NCBI RefSeq assembly: GCF_004217335.1
Contig: NZ_SHMP01000006.1
Coordinates: 248,001-312,000, forward strand
Source of the DNA: Natrinema hispanicum
Lineage (GTDB): Archaea; Halobacteriota; Halobacteria; Halobacteriales; Natrialbaceae
DNA length: 64,000 bases
Direction: 5' to 3'
Part shown: piece after piece, positions 26,966 through 36,516 of the stretch
How positions within the stretch are numbered: position 1 is the first letter of the stretch
How the letters are laid out: each line of letters starts with the position of its first letter
Notes under the pieces: model-generated
Database searches by the model: none
Told to the model about the DNA's origin: nothing
What the model saw: the letters and a program-made list of their open reading frames with translations, nothing else
Program-made: the position numbers and the translations under genes

Positions 26966-27970
26966 ATGCGCGGGGTCCTTCAGGCTAACGAGGGTACCGC
27001 CGAGAACTCGGTAGCCGAGGCGATCCAAGAGCTGCTCCCGCGAACGGTCCCCCTGGACGTTATCGAGGTCGTCCTCGCACTCGTCGTGCTCGCCGTCGGC
27101 TGGTACCTCTCGAAAGTCGTCGTTCGTCTCGCCGGCCGGACGGTCGCCCGCCGGATCGAACGACCGAGCGTCACACGATCGGTTCTCAGCGGCGTCAGAG
27201 TCGCTGCCCTGCTCTGGACCGTCACCATCGCTGCCAGCATCCTCGGCGTTGGCAATACGCAGATCCTCCTCTCGGTGACCGTCATTTCGGCCGTGATCGC
27301 GGTCGTCCTCGCTCCCGTGGTCGGCAGTCTGATCAACGGGTTCTACGTGTTGGCCGACCGCCCCTACGAGATCGGCGACATGATCGAAGTAACCGACGCC
27401 GGTCACCGTGGGTTCGTCGAGGACATCACGATCCGATACACCAAGATCTTCACCCTCCAGAATACCTTCATCGTCATTCCGAATTCCGACATTCACGCGC
27501 GTGACGTGATCAACTATTCCGCGGAAGACGAGCGCACGCGGGTCTCACTGACCCTCGAGATTACCTACGACAGTGATCTCGAGGCGGCGCGTCGGGCCGC
27601 CGAACGGGCTGCCCGGTCCGTCGATGACGTCATCGCCGGGGGACCAGACATCCGAATCGGCAGTGCCCGGTACGCTGCGGCACCCAAATGCAACATCAAA
27701 ACGTACGGCGATCACGGGATCGTCCTCGAGCTCTTCTTCTGGATGGAACACCCCTACAAACAGCCGATCATCCGGTCGGCGGTCCAGGAGGCAATCGGCG
27801 ACCGATTCGCGGAACTCGATGTCGAGTTCGCCTACCCGCGCCGTCACCACGTCTTCGACGAGACCAGCGGCGTCGCCCGGTTGGCTGTCGACGAGTCGGG
27901 CTTCGAGCGACCGACGACCGACTCGCCTGTCGAGCCAAGCGAGAGTCCCGCGGATCCAGCGGATCGGTGA
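26966..27970 (+). CDS. MscS-type mechanosensitive channel
   Basis: The 334-residue protein has three hydrophobic N-terminal segments, the pore helix and the beta domain typical of MscS: GSLINGFYVLADRPYEIGDMIEV and FVEDITIRYTKIFTLQNTFIVIPNSDI. The C-terminal part is alpha/beta and ends in an acidic Pro-rich tail. It releases solutes on hypo-osmotic shock. The ATG at 26966 was chosen because a TATA-like cgcttaa at 26934-26940 lies about 28 bases upstream; the frame extends to 26897. It is divergent from the TrmB gene. Confidence 0.95.
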   Translation: MRGVLQANEGTAENSVAEAIQELLPRTVPLDVIEVVLALVVLAVGWYLSKVVVRLAGRTVARRIERPSVTRSVLSGVRVAALLWTVTIAASILGVGNTQILLSVTVISAVIAVVLAPVVGSLINGFYVLADRPYEIGDMIEVTDAGHRGFVEDITIRYTKIFTLQNTFIVIPNSDIHARDVINYSAEDERTRVSLTLEITYDSDLEAARRAAERAARSVDDVIAGGPDIRIGSARYAAAPKCNIKTYGDHGIVLELFFWMEHPYKQPIIRSAVQEAIGDRFAELDVEFAYPRRHHVFDETSGVARLAVDESGFERPTTDSPVEPSESPADPADR

Positions 27971-28080
27971 CGGTTTCGTCCACGAGATGACCTGCCTGAA
28001 TCGGTCGAGATGCTCCCAGCGACTCGTAGCGTGGGTGTAATTTATACTGGGGCCGGCCCAATTCGGAACCTGACCGAGAG

Positions 28081-28524
28081 ATGTACGACGATATTCTGAT
28101 TCCCACGGACGGAAGCGACACGATTTCCGAGACACTCACCCACGGGCTTTCGATCGCCGCCGACAACGACGCGACGGTGCATGCGCTGTACGTCGTCGAC
28201 AGCCGGATCACCGCCGCCGCCGACGACGAGACCAGCACGGACCTCGAGCGCTCGCTCCAGGCCGAAGGACAGGCGGCTGTCGCCGACGTCGAAGAGCGAG
28301 CAGCCGACGAGGGCCTCGAGACGGTCAGTGACGTCCAACACGGGACGCCGTCGAAAACGATCCTCGAGTACGCCGACGAACAGGAAATCGACCTGATCGT
28401 CATCGGGACGCGGGGGAAGAGTCCACGCGAGAAGGTCACGTCACTGGGCAGCGTTTCGGAGCGGGTCGTCGACAACGCTTCGATCCCGGTGTTCGTCGTT
28501 CGGAACGCGGGAGCCCACGAGTAA
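28081..28524 (+). CDS. Universal stress protein (UspA family)
   Basis: The 147-residue single Usp domain starts MYDDILIPTDGSDTISETL, and the ATP-binding G-2x-G-9x-G(S/T) pattern appears in IGTRGKSPREKVTSLGSVSERVV. It is a cytoplasmic nucleotide-binding stress protein. A TATA-like tttatac at 28041-28047 precedes it by about 36 bases. It is convergent with a second Usp-like gene 24 bases away. Confidence 0.95.
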   Translation: MYDDILIPTDGSDTISETLTHGLSIAADNDATVHALYVVDSRITAAADDETSTDLERSLQAEGQAAVADVEERAADEGLETVSDVQHGTPSKTILEYADEQEIDLIVIGTRGKSPREKVTSLGSVSERVVDNASIPVFVVRNAGAHE

Positions 28525-28548
28525 TCCGAGCCCGTCTGCTGGCACCGC

Positions 28549-28959
28549 TTAGGCGCGTGCGCTTTCGACCGTGATGACCTCACAGTCGAGGTGGCGTCGC
28601 AGATACTGTTCGATGTCCGGATTGTCGGTAAATCGCTGGAAGATCCGTCGGAGCCGACTCGCCTGTTTGGAGCCGATCACGACGACGTCGGCACCCTCGG
28701 CGGCGACCTCGTCGAGGATACTTTCTTCGACGAGAAAGCCGGTCCGGACGACATATCGAGCCCGTTCGATCCGACCGAACGCCTTCTCGACGGCATTTTT
28801 CAGATCGACCCGCGTCACTTTCTTCCCGTTCTGGTAGAGGTTCACGTGCAGCACCGTCAGCGCTGCATCTCGCGACCGGGCGATCTCGATTGCCCGCTCG
28901 AGCGTTCGCCGCGAGTGCTTCGACAACGGGTACCGAACGGGAACGACGACCAGCGACAT
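28549..28959 (-). CDS. Divergent universal stress protein, UspA-like
   Basis: The 136-residue protein begins MSLVVVPVRYPLSKHSRRTL and has the Usp alpha/beta order (ALTVLHVNLYQNGKKV, then ADVVVIGSKQASRLRRIF). The glycine-rich ATP loop of classical UspA is replaced by SKQASRLRRIFQRFTDNPDIEQYL, so nucleotide binding may be lost, as in the non-ATP-binding subgroup. The role is unknown. It is convergent with the ordinary UspA gene. Confidence 0.88.
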   Translation of the reverse strand: MSLVVVPVRYPLSKHSRRTLERAIEIARSRDAALTVLHVNLYQNGKKVTRVDLKNAVEKAFGRIERARYVVRTGFLVEESILDEVAAEGADVVVIGSKQASRLRRIFQRFTDNPDIEQYLRRHLDCEVITVESARA

Positions 28960-29142
28960 TAGCCAACCGGACGATTTCCGCGCGGGTAAACCTTTCAGTA
29001 CGGACTGTCATCCTTGTGAACCTGTCACGGGTGGGTAGTTATGACACGACTGCGGACCGCGGTCGTGGGAGCTGTTCGCCGCGTGTCGGCCTACCTATGC
29101 CGGACAGACAGTCATTTATCGGAAGCGACGTTATCGCTGGGC

Positions 29143-29382
29143 ATGCAAGCTTGGTCGACCGACGACGGTGATACCGTCTACATCTCGGAGACGGAGGGCG
29201 ACAAGGGATCGAAAGGGCCGTTTCTCGTCGTCTATGAGTCCAGCGACGCCGAGCGCCGCTATGGCTGGTTCTGTACGAACTGCGAGTCCCTCGATACCGC
29301 GATGGACGCGATGGGCCGGATCAAGTGCAACCGGTGTGGGAACTTCCGCAAACCGACCGAGTGGGACGCCGCCCACGAGTAA
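29143..29382 (+). CDS. Small haloarchaeal zinc-finger protein
   Basis: The 79-residue protein reads MQAWSTDDGDTVYISETEGDKG and contains two CxxC pairs (CTNC and CNRC, about residues 44-69), probably one structural zinc. It resembles a conserved haloarchaeal family of unknown function. I chose the ATG at 29143 because the upstream in-frame part (29041-29142) is basic and atypical. Confidence 0.7.
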   Translation: MQAWSTDDGDTVYISETEGDKGSKGPFLVVYESSDAERRYGWFCTNCESLDTAMDAMGRIKCNRCGNFRKPTEWDAAHE

Positions 29383-29616
29383 CGGTATGCCCGCCGCTCT
29401 CGTGGGTATCGGTCGTGCTGCCAGCGTTTCGTCGTGGCCTCGCTGTTGGCAGCCGACCGCTCCTTGTTACTAGTCGCAATTCCCATTCACATAATACAGA
29501 TGATCGAAACTATTGCAGGTTGCTTCGAAGACGCGCAGTGATACGGCGAATCTTTGTCACGTACTAACATTTATGAGGGATGGTCTCATAGATGGTATCG
29601 AATGGGTCCTGTTAAC

Positions 29617-29925
29617 ATGCGACTCGTCGAGCAGGCCAGGTCGATCTTCGCAGAGTTGGGTTACACCGTCGAAGGCAACGGCCCCGAATTCCGCGCTGAA
29701 CGTGCGTGGAAAGTCGTTCACGTAAACACCGTTCTCGAGACGGGAGAGCTTCCGTCCGCGTCGTCGGGACAGTTCCACTGTTTCGTCGCCGAACCGGGGG
29801 ACGCCGACGACCTCGAGACACGGCTCGAACGGACGAATCCGAGCTACGAGTGGGCCATTATCGTCGTCGACGGAGAAGACTATCAGGTCGAACGAGCGCC
29901 CCCAGGACCCCGAGCATCGGCATAG
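29617..29925 (+). CDS. Conserved haloarchaeal small protein (DUF7116-like)
   Basis: The 102-residue protein has an alpha/beta pattern: MRLVEQARSIFAELGYTVEG, then ERAWKVVHVNTV and YEWAIIVVDGEDYQVERAPP. It is widely conserved in haloarchaea in my recollection, with no assigned role. Alternative starts at 29602 and 29554 exist; the chosen one begins the conserved core. Confidence 0.75.
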   Translation: MRLVEQARSIFAELGYTVEGNGPEFRAERAWKVVHVNTVLETGELPSASSGQFHCFVAEPGDADDLETRLERTNPSYEWAIIVVDGEDYQVERAPPGPRASA

Positions 29926-29952
29926 AAACGGCAGAATACCGCAGTCGACTCC

Positions 29953-31164
29953 CTATTCTTTCAGCGCGCGTCGCGTCGCAGTCACGGCTTCGCCCGGCTC
30001 GACGTCCGCGCCCATCGACTCCAAGACGTCACCCAGCGCCGTCACGACGTAGATGACGTTCTCGGGACGTGCGGAGTAGCCCATACAGCCGATCCGGAAG
30101 ATCTCGCCGGCGAGATCGCCCAAGCCGCCGGCGATCTCGAGATCGTACTGCTCGAGTAAGGCGTCACAGACCGCGCCGTCGTCGATGCCGTCGGGGACGC
30201 GGACGGCGTTCAGACTCGGGAGCCAGTACTCGTCGGGGGCGTTCATCTCGAGGCCCATCGCCTCGACGCCGGCTTTGAGCGCGCCGGCGAGCCGTTCGTG
30301 GCGTGCCCAGCGATTTTCGATCCCCTCCTCGGCGACGAGCCGCAGGGCCTCCCGGATCGCGTAGACGTTCGTGATCGGCGCGGTGTGATGATAGGAGCGC
30401 TCGTCGCCCCAGTAGCCCTCGAGCAAGGAGAGATCGAGATACCACGAGCGGGGATCTTCCTCGCGCGAGAGGACTTTCTCCATCGCCTCGTCCGAGAGCG
30501 TCAGCGGGCTCGCACCCGGCGGACAGGAGAGACACTTCTGTGGACCAGAGTAGGCCACGTCGATGTCCCACTCGTCGACGCGCAGTTCGACGCCGCCAAG
30601 CGACGTGACGGTGTCGGCGATCACGAGCGCGTCGTGGTCGTGGGCTGCGGCCGTCAGCTCGGAGACATCTGGCTGAAGCACGCCCGTACTCGTCTCGGCG
30701 TGGACGAACCCGAAGATATCGGGGTCGTGTTCGGCCAGTGCGTCCGCGACCACGTCAGGCTCGAGGGGTTCGCCCCACGGCGCATCGACTTCGACGACCT
30801 CGCCGCCGGCCCGCTGGGCCATCGTGGCCATCCGGCCGCCGAAGTAGCCGTTGGTCGGGACGAGCATCGTATCGCCGGGTTCGACGACGTTGCCGATCGC
30901 GGCCTCCATCGCGGCCGAGCCGGTCCCCGAAACCGGAATCGTCCACTGGTTGTCCGTCCGGAAGGTATAGCGCAACAGTTCCTGGACCTCGTTCATAATC
31001 TCGATGAAGGAGGGATCGAGGTGTCCCACGAGCGGCGTGCTCATTGCCCGCAGCACACGTGGATTGACGTCGCTCGGTCCGGGCCCCATCAGGGTGCGAT
31101 CCGGTGGTGTGAGTTCGCCAACGGATGGCGCGCGAGTCGCCTCGGTCGACGGTTGCTGAGCCAT
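29953..31164 (-). CDS. PLP-dependent alanine-glyoxylate/serine-pyruvate aminotransferase family protein
   Basis: The 403-residue class V aminotransferase has the N-terminal LMGPGPSDVNPRVLRAMSTP, the phosphate-binding SGTGSAAMEAAIGNVVEPGD, the PLP aspartate in LVIADTVTSLGG, and the Schiff-base lysine in YSGPQKCLSCPPG. Family members convert serine or alanine plus glyoxylate or pyruvate; in haloarchaea the physiological pair is uncertain. The ATG at 31164 was chosen over 31191 because it fits the usual MAQQPS-like beginning. Confidence 0.94.
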   Translation of the reverse strand: MAQQPSTEATRAPSVGELTPPDRTLMGPGPSDVNPRVLRAMSTPLVGHLDPSFIEIMNEVQELLRYTFRTDNQWTIPVSGTGSAAMEAAIGNVVEPGDTMLVPTNGYFGGRMATMAQRAGGEVVEVDAPWGEPLEPDVVADALAEHDPDIFGFVHAETSTGVLQPDVSELTAAAHDHDALVIADTVTSLGGVELRVDEWDIDVAYSGPQKCLSCPPGASPLTLSDEAMEKVLSREEDPRSWYLDLSLLEGYWGDERSYHHTAPITNVYAIREALRLVAEEGIENRWARHERLAGALKAGVEAMGLEMNAPDEYWLPSLNAVRVPDGIDDGAVCDALLEQYDLEIAGGLGDLAGEIFRIGCMGYSARPENVIYVVTALGDVLESMGADVEPGEAVTATRRALKE

Positions 31165-31322
31165 GGGCGTGTGCTCGCCGGCCACTTGCAAAGACCTACC
31201 GACAGCGGCGAACGACAGCCGGCGTTTGGATACGCCGCTTGCAGACGCTTCGCGGAACCTGTGGTGGGTGTTGACATAGCTACGAGGCGCTTAAGATGAC
31301 CCGCCACATACCCGATATATCC

Positions 31323-32312
31323 ATGTTCGTCGGGCACGCCCTGCTCGCGTTCGCCGTCGCGGCGCTGGTCGCGGACTGGCGGGGATGGGATCGTCGGCCG
31401 GCCCTGCTCGTCGGAGCCGTCGCAGGTACGTTCGCCGCGATTCCGGACATCGACGTCGCGTACGCGCTCGTCGGCCTGCTCGAGTGGCAAGCTCTCGGCG
31501 GCGATCTCGGGGCCCCAGCGGCGTTCTGGGGCGCAAGCCGGGCCGTCCATCGCTCGGTCACGCACTCGTTGGTCGTCGGGGCGGTCGCCGCGCCGGCGTT
31601 CGGGCTGCTCGCCGTCCGCGGGCGCTCGGCGCGCTCGCACGCCAGCCATCTCGCCGGGATCGCCATTCTCGTGGCGCTCGTCGCGGTCGCGCTGATCTGG
31701 GACGGCCCACTCGCTGCGTTCGTGATGGTACTGTTCGTGGCCAGTGGAATCCTCGTCTCCCGCGGGATCGCCCGGTTGTCGGCGCTGCCACCGACGACGG
31801 TCGCCCTCGCTGCACTTTGGGGGCTCTGGTCGCATCCGTGGGGCGATCTCGTGACTGGCTCGCCACCCGACTGGTTGTTCCCTGTTGGATCGCCACTTCT
31901 CGAGTCACGCGTCGTTCTTCATCCGGATCCGACGCTGCATTTACTCGGTGCGTTCGCGGTCGAACTCGCCACGATCGCGTTCGCGATCGCGGTCGTGTAT
32001 CGGGTCTCTAATCGATCGATCCTCGCGTCCGTCGACCGCCGGGCCGCCGTCGGCGCTGTCTACGGCGTCGCCGCACTCGCCGTGACGCCGCCAACACTCG
32101 AGGTCTCCTATCACTTCGTCTTCTCCATCCTCGGCGTCGGCCTCCTCTGTGGCGTCGTCCAGGATCCCGACTGGCTGACGCCGTTCGACACGAGAGATCG
32201 GTGGCTTCCGTCTCGGGAGGCCATACTCGAGACGGCGCTCACGACGGTCGCAGCTGTGGCCATCGCATTGGCCGCGTACGCTACCGTCTACCTGCTTGTC
32301 GTGCCGGCGTGA
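31323..32312 (+). CDS. Membrane-bound metal-dependent hydrolase (YdjM/DUF457 family)
   Basis: The protein has 329 residues from the chosen start. It has several hydrophobic segments and the family's histidine/aspartate motifs: MFVGHALLAFAVAAL (early His), IPDIDVAYALVGLLEW, and HRSVTHSLVVG. These suggest a membrane-embedded metal hydrolase, possibly acting on lipids; the substrate is unknown. An ATG at 31296 is the upstream alternative, but a cgcttaag box near 31287 favours 31323 as a leaderless start. A second member of the family is at 38795. Confidence 0.87.
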   Translation: MFVGHALLAFAVAALVADWRGWDRRPALLVGAVAGTFAAIPDIDVAYALVGLLEWQALGGDLGAPAAFWGASRAVHRSVTHSLVVGAVAAPAFGLLAVRGRSARSHASHLAGIAILVALVAVALIWDGPLAAFVMVLFVASGILVSRGIARLSALPPTTVALAALWGLWSHPWGDLVTGSPPDWLFPVGSPLLESRVVLHPDPTLHLLGAFAVELATIAFAIAVVYRVSNRSILASVDRRAAVGAVYGVAALAVTPPTLEVSYHFVFSILGVGLLCGVVQDPDWLTPFDTRDRWLPSREAILETALTTVAAVAIALAAYATVYLLVVPA

Positions 32313-32376
32313 TACGTTCATGACGAGTCACTGCGCGACGACTACGTTTTTGTGAGAACGGTCAGTACGATCCAGT

Positions 32377-32991
32377 GTGTCGCAGGCTTCTCTCGAGGAC
32401 CTGATCGCGGACGGCCGAACCAACGCAGCGATCGCGTGGGGATTGGTTAGTGCAATCGCGGCCGTCGGCATCGGCGCGCTGGTGACCGGGAGCATCCTCT
32501 GGACGACGTTTGCAGTGGCGCTCGTGGTCCTTGCACTGTTCCCGCCGCTTGCCCTCCAGTCGCCACAGGTCATGCTTCCGTGGGAAGTGTTGTTGCTGGC
32601 GGCGCTCCCGATCTTCGATGCTGGCCTCGACATCGAAATGACTGGGCACGTCACCTCGTATCTCTCCGTGGCGGCGATTGCACTCGTTCTCGCTGTCGAA
32701 CTCCAGACGTTTACGTCCGTGCAGATGACGTCCAGTTTTGCTGTTATTTTCGTCGTCATCACGACGATGGCCGCTGCCGCTCTCTGGGCGCTCTTCCGGT
32801 GGAGTCTCGCCGGTATGCTCGGCGTCCCGTTTCTACCCGATCACGACGACATTATGTGGGAGTTCGTCTATTCGGCCATCGGCGGCTTCGGGGCTGGCGT
32901 CGTCTTCGAACTCTACTTCCGGCGACTCGGCCGGTCCGAACACTGCAGTCCACCGGACGACACACCCATCGCGAGAGGTGACGATGCGTAG
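32377..32991 (+). CDS. Conserved membrane protein, unknown function
   Basis: The 204-residue protein has about five hydrophobic segments (AIAWGLVSAIAAVGIGALV, FAVALVVLALFPPLAL and so on) with an acidic loop DIEMTGHVTSY. The GTG start at 32377 fits. It overlaps the next membrane-protein gene by 8 bases, so they are co-translated and perhaps form one complex. No family is recognised with certainty. Confidence 0.82.
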   Translation: MSQASLEDLIADGRTNAAIAWGLVSAIAAVGIGALVTGSILWTTFAVALVVLALFPPLALQSPQVMLPWEVLLLAALPIFDAGLDIEMTGHVTSYLSVAAIALVLAVELQTFTSVQMTSSFAVIFVVITTMAAAALWALFRWSLAGMLGVPFLPDHDDIMWEFVYSAIGGFGAGVVFELYFRRLGRSEHCSPPDDTPIARGDDA

Positions 32992-33643
32992 CCTCTCCAG
33001 TGTGTTGCCATCCCGGGAGCGCCAGCGCCAACTGACGTATCTCATGGAACTCGGGTTAGTCGGAATGCTGTTCATCGGCATCGACAGGGGCAACGCTGGG
33101 ATCGTCGTGAACACTGCAGTGGCGCTTGTCGTCACGCAACTCCCGCCGATTCTCGAGCGCGACTACGAGATTCCGATGGACCCGCGGCTCACACTCTGGA
33201 TCACCACTGCCGTCTTCCTCCACGCGTTTGGCACCGTTGGCCTTCCGGGGACGACCAGAACGCTCTACACGCAGCTCGGGTGGTGGGACCATTTGACCCA
33301 CGCGCTTTCGGCATCGATCGTCGCCGGTGTTGGCTATGCGACCGTCCGCGCGCTCCACGAGCACGCCAACGGTATTCATTTCCCCCGACGGTTCGTCGCC
33401 GTCTTCATCCTGTTGTTCGTCCTCGCGTTCGGCGTCCTCTGGGAAATCCTCGAGTTCGCGATCGCGCTGTCAGCCGACGCGTTCGGGATCGACGCCGTCC
33501 TCACGCAGTACGGGCTCTCGGATACGATGCTCGACCTCGTGTTTAATTCGATCGGCGGACTGATCGTCGCGCTATGGGGTGGTGCCTACCTCGCGGATGT
33601 CTCCGGCGCGATTCGTGACCGTCTCGAGGCCCGAACCGAGTAG
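32984..33643 (+). CDS. Conserved membrane protein, YjdF/DUF2238-like
   Basis: The 219-residue protein has about six hydrophobic segments. The central [20 protein letters not shown] and [20 protein letters not shown] resemble DUF2238 (YjdF)-type membrane proteins, with conserved Asp-His and Trp-Glu pairs. The start (ATG at 32984) lies inside the end of the preceding gene. The role is unknown; coupling to that gene is the only context. Confidence 0.8.
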   Translation: MRSLSSVLPSRERQRQLTYLMELGLVGMLFIGIDRGNAGIVVNTAVALVVTQLPPILERDYEIPMDPRLTLWITTAVFLHAFGTVGLPGTTRTLYTQLGWWDHLTHALSASIVAGVGYATVRALHEHANGIHFPRRFVAVFILLFVLAFGVLWEILEFAIALSADAFGIDAVLTQYGLSDTMLDLVFNSIGGLIVALWGGAYLADVSGAIRDRLEARTE

Positions 33644-33719
33644 GCGACATCACGCGTTCCCTTCCGACCCGAAAACGACGCGCAGTTTTACGTCGGGTTG
33701 TGGTGTAGTGACATGGGCG

Positions 33720-33920
33720 ATGGTCTTCAAAAAAATCACGCTCATCGGAACCAGTCCTGACAGCTTCGATGCAGCAGCCGACGACGCAATCGACCGCGCA
33801 GAAGAGACACTTCAGAACGTTCACTGGATCGAAGTCGACGAACTCGGCGTCGAGGTCGCAAGTGTCGACAACCGGGAGTACCAAGCCGAAGTCACCGTCG
33901 CGTTCGAACTCGAGGAGTAA
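33720..33920 (+). CDS. Dodecin, flavin-binding protein
   Basis: The 66-residue protein is a full-length dodecin: [20 protein letters not shown], the flavin-stacking tryptophan in [10 protein letters not shown] (about residue 36), and the glutamine in [12 protein letters not shown] (about 55). Dodecins form hollow dodecamers that store riboflavin-type flavins and protect them from light. A TATA-like cagtttta at 33683-33690 lies 30 bases before the ATG. Confidence 0.97.
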   Translation: MVFKKITLIGTSPDSFDAAADDAIDRAEETLQNVHWIEVDELGVEVASVDNREYQAEVTVAFELEE

Positions 33921-34052
33921 CCCGACGGCCACCAAACCGGTAGGAAGTCGATCAGCCGCTCGTCGGTTGCCACTCCTTTTTCACAGCAGCCCTGGCTCGT
34001 GAGATGAACGGAGATCGGAGCCGTGACCGCTCAGAAACGAGAACGGGATCGA

Positions 34053-34427
34053 TTACGTTCGGAACGATTCGCCACAGCCACACTCGCTGACGACGTTTGG
34101 ATTGTCGACGTGGAATCCTTCGGCCTGCAGCCCGCTTTCGTAGTCGAGGACGCTTCCCTCGATGTACTTCAGGCTCGCTGGATCGACGAACACGCGCAGG
34201 TCGTGGTGTTCGTATACCGTATCGTCCTCGTCGGGTGCATCGTCAAAGCGCATCCCGTACGAGAGGCCGGCACAGCCTCCCTGCTGGACGAACAGCCGGA
34301 GGCCCGCCTCCGAGACGTCGAGGCCCTCTCCCTCGAGCAGCGAAATGGCCTGCTCGGCCGCGTCTTCGGTCACTTCGATCTTCGGACGCGTGTCAGCCTC
34401 CCCGCCGTCCATACTGTCCGTGCTCAT
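34053..34427 (-). CDS. HesB/IscA-type iron-sulfur cluster carrier
   Basis: The 124-residue A-type carrier has the three cysteines seen in the family: QQGGCAGLSYGM and VVSECGCGESF at the C-terminus. The N-terminal 25 residues are a variable acidic extension. It receives or delivers Fe-S clusters in the cytoplasm. No other isc/suf gene is nearby. The start at 34427 could be shifted to downstream methionines. Confidence 0.93.
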   Translation of the reverse strand: MSTDSMDGGEADTRPKIEVTEDAAEQAISLLEGEGLDVSEAGLRLFVQQGGCAGLSYGMRFDDAPDEDDTVYEHHDLRVFVDPASLKYIEGSVLDYESGLQAEGFHVDNPNVVSECGCGESFRT

Positions 34428-34601
34428 ACCATCCCATTCCGGCGCAACGATGTTAACTGTGACGCCCTCAGTAGACAGATGTACTAGCCTAATTCGGTTA
34501 CGTCGCTGTCTCGCCCCGATGCCCGCTTCACACGGCTCACAGCTCTGTCGTTCGATCGGGCGTGCCGCGACGCGCAGTGGTTACCGACAACACCTCGAGC
34601 G

Positions 34602-34799
34602 TTACCGCAGCAACCGGTACCAGGCACCGAACTGCCGCCGATCGTTTCGCGACAGCTCGATATCGTGTTCTGCCAGCAGCTCGAGCATCCGTTCGAGTTC
34701 GCAGTCGTACCACATCGAGAGGAGCCGCACGTTCCGCTGTGCGTAATCGTAGTTGCGCTCGAGGACGCGCCCGTCCATCGGATCGACACGCGGTTCCAT
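34602..34799 (-). CDS. Small acidic/aromatic protein, unknown
   Basis: The 65-residue ORF has a mostly helical composition (VLERNYDYAQRNVRLLSMWY, LERMLELLAEHDIELSRNDR). Its codon use matches neighbouring genes and it starts with ATG. No domain is recognised. It sits alone between the IscA-type gene and hisD, oriented with both. Confidence 0.6.
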   Translation of the reverse strand: MEPRVDPMDGRVLERNYDYAQRNVRLLSMWYDCELERMLELLAEHDIELSRNDRRQFGAWYRLLR

Positions 34800-34888
34800 C
34801 TCACTGCTTACTCCGTGTTCCAGCTACGTAAAACCGATATGCGCTTCCGTAACCTATTTCCAGCCGCTCAATCGCGGATTACCACCCG

Positions 34889-36181
34889 TTAGCGGTCGGT
34901 CTCGTCGTCCAGCCGGAGCCGGACGCTCGCGGCGTGGGCCTCGAGCCCTTCCGCGTCGGCGAGAGTGGTGATCGTCTCACCGAGGTCGGCCAAGCCGTCC
35001 GCGGAGAGGCGCTGGACCGTCGTCGACCGAAGGAATGTCTCGACCGAGAGGCCGCCGGCTACGCGCGCCCCACCGTTGGTCGGCAGGACGTGGTTCGTGC
35101 CGCTGGCGTAGTCACCCGCTGCGACAGGCGTGTTTGGCCCGAGGAAGACGCTGCCTGCGCTGTCGATGCGCTCTAAGATCGACTCGTCGTCATCGGCGAT
35201 GATCGAGAGGTGTTCGGGGGCGTACGCCTCCGTAAAGAGGATCGCCTCGCTCATCGAGCGTGCGTGGAGGACCCCACTCGCATCGTTCGCGAGCGCCTCC
35301 CGGATGATCTCTTCGCGCTCGCGGTCGCCGACCTGTTCGTCGACAGCCACAGCCACGGCGTCGGCGGTCGCCTCGTCGTCCGTGACGGCCACGACCGAGG
35401 CGTTCGGATCGTGTTCAGCCTGAGCGACCAGCTCCGCGGCGACGAGCGCTGGGTCTGCGCTCTCGTCTGCTACCACGACGACTTCGCTTGGGCCCGCAAG
35501 GAAGTCGATCTCGACGTCGCCCCGGACCTCGGCTTTGGCCGCGGTGACCCACTTATTGCCGGGTCCGACGATCTTCTGAACGTTGGTGATCGTCTCCGTT
35601 CCATAGGCTAGCCCCGCGATCGCCTGTGCGCCGCCGACGCTGTAGACCGCGTCCGCGCCCGCGATGTGGATCGCCGCCAACGTCACCGGGTTCAACTCGT
35701 CTGCCGGCGGCGTGACGACCGACACATGGTCGACGCCGGCGACGACCGCCGGGACGATCCCCATGATCGCACTCGAGGGATACGCTGCCGAGCCGCCGGG
35801 GACGTAGACGCCGACGCGCTCGAGCGAGCGAAAGCGCCGCCCGAGCGTCCGTCCCTCGCTGAACTCTCGTTGCCAGTCGTCGGGGAGTTGCGCCTCGTGG
35901 AACTCGCGGACGTTCGCCACGGCCGTCTCGATCGCATTGCGGATGCCGTCGTCGACCTCGTCAGCGGCCCGCTCGCACTCGTCGGTAATCTCTACGTTGC
36001 CGACTTCGATACCGTCGAACTCGCTCGTGAACTCGCGGACGGCGACGTCACCTTCGGTGCGGACCCGGTCGACGATGTCGCGAACGTCTCCCCTGACCGC
36101 CTCGATGCCAGCGTCGCGCTCGAAGAAGGCAGCGCGATCGTCCGGCCCGAGGTCAGAAATCGCCTGCACGTCGATTGTCAT
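34889..36181 (-). CDS. hisD: Histidinol dehydrogenase
   Basis: The 430-residue enzyme oxidises L-histidinol to histidine in two NAD-dependent steps, the last of the histidine pathway. Landmarks are RVGVYVPGGSAAYPSSAIMG, GGAQAIAGLAYGTETI, KIVGPGNKWVTAAK and DFLAGPSEVVVVADESADP. The zinc-ligand area is VLPTNGGARVAGGLSVETF. Other his genes are absent from the window, the usual scattered arrangement in haloarchaea. The product is cytoplasmic. Confidence 0.97.
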   Translation of the reverse strand: MTIDVQAISDLGPDDRAAFFERDAGIEAVRGDVRDIVDRVRTEGDVAVREFTSEFDGIEVGNVEITDECERAADEVDDGIRNAIETAVANVREFHEAQLPDDWQREFSEGRTLGRRFRSLERVGVYVPGGSAAYPSSAIMGIVPAVVAGVDHVSVVTPPADELNPVTLAAIHIAGADAVYSVGGAQAIAGLAYGTETITNVQKIVGPGNKWVTAAKAEVRGDVEIDFLAGPSEVVVVADESADPALVAAELVAQAEHDPNASVVAVTDDEATADAVAVAVDEQVGDREREEIIREALANDASGVLHARSMSEAILFTEAYAPEHLSIIADDDESILERIDSAGSVFLGPNTPVAAGDYASGTNHVLPTNGGARVAGGLSVETFLRSTTVQRLSADGLADLGETITTLADAEGLEAHAASVRLRLDDETDR

Positions 36182-36224
36182 GCCTCTGGGTTCGGACGGC
36201 GGGCGAAAAACGGTTTCCTTCCGC

Positions 36225-36446
36225 TCATGTCTCTCCGCGTTCGATCGGCCAGAGGCCCACGAAGTCGAGGGTCGCCCTGACGAACAGATAGACGAGCAGC
36301 CCGAAGCCGACGATCGCTAGCGGTGCCTGGATGAGATCCGCAACCGCCACCTCGAGGACGATCCGGCTCAGCCCGCGGATGACGAAACTCACGATCACGA
36401 GCGCAAATCCGATAAGCGAGAGTTTGACGAATCCCGACTGATCCAT
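36225..36446 (-). CDS. Small two-helix membrane protein
   Basis: The 73-residue protein has two hydrophobic segments (LIGFALVIVSFVIRGL and APLAIVGFGLLVYLFVRATL). It starts at the ATG at 36446; the open frame further upstream is a shadow of the ABC permease region. The 43-base spacing to hisD and shared strand make co-transcription possible. No known function. Confidence 0.7.
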   Translation of the reverse strand: MDQSGFVKLSLIGFALVIVSFVIRGLSRIVLEVAVADLIQAPLAIVGFGLLVYLFVRATLDFVGLWPIERGET

Positions 36447-36516
36447 GGCGAGCCGTACGCCTGGGATCGCTAAATGCTGTCGGTTGGGTCTACGGCGGCG
36501 AGCGCGGCAACAGCCG

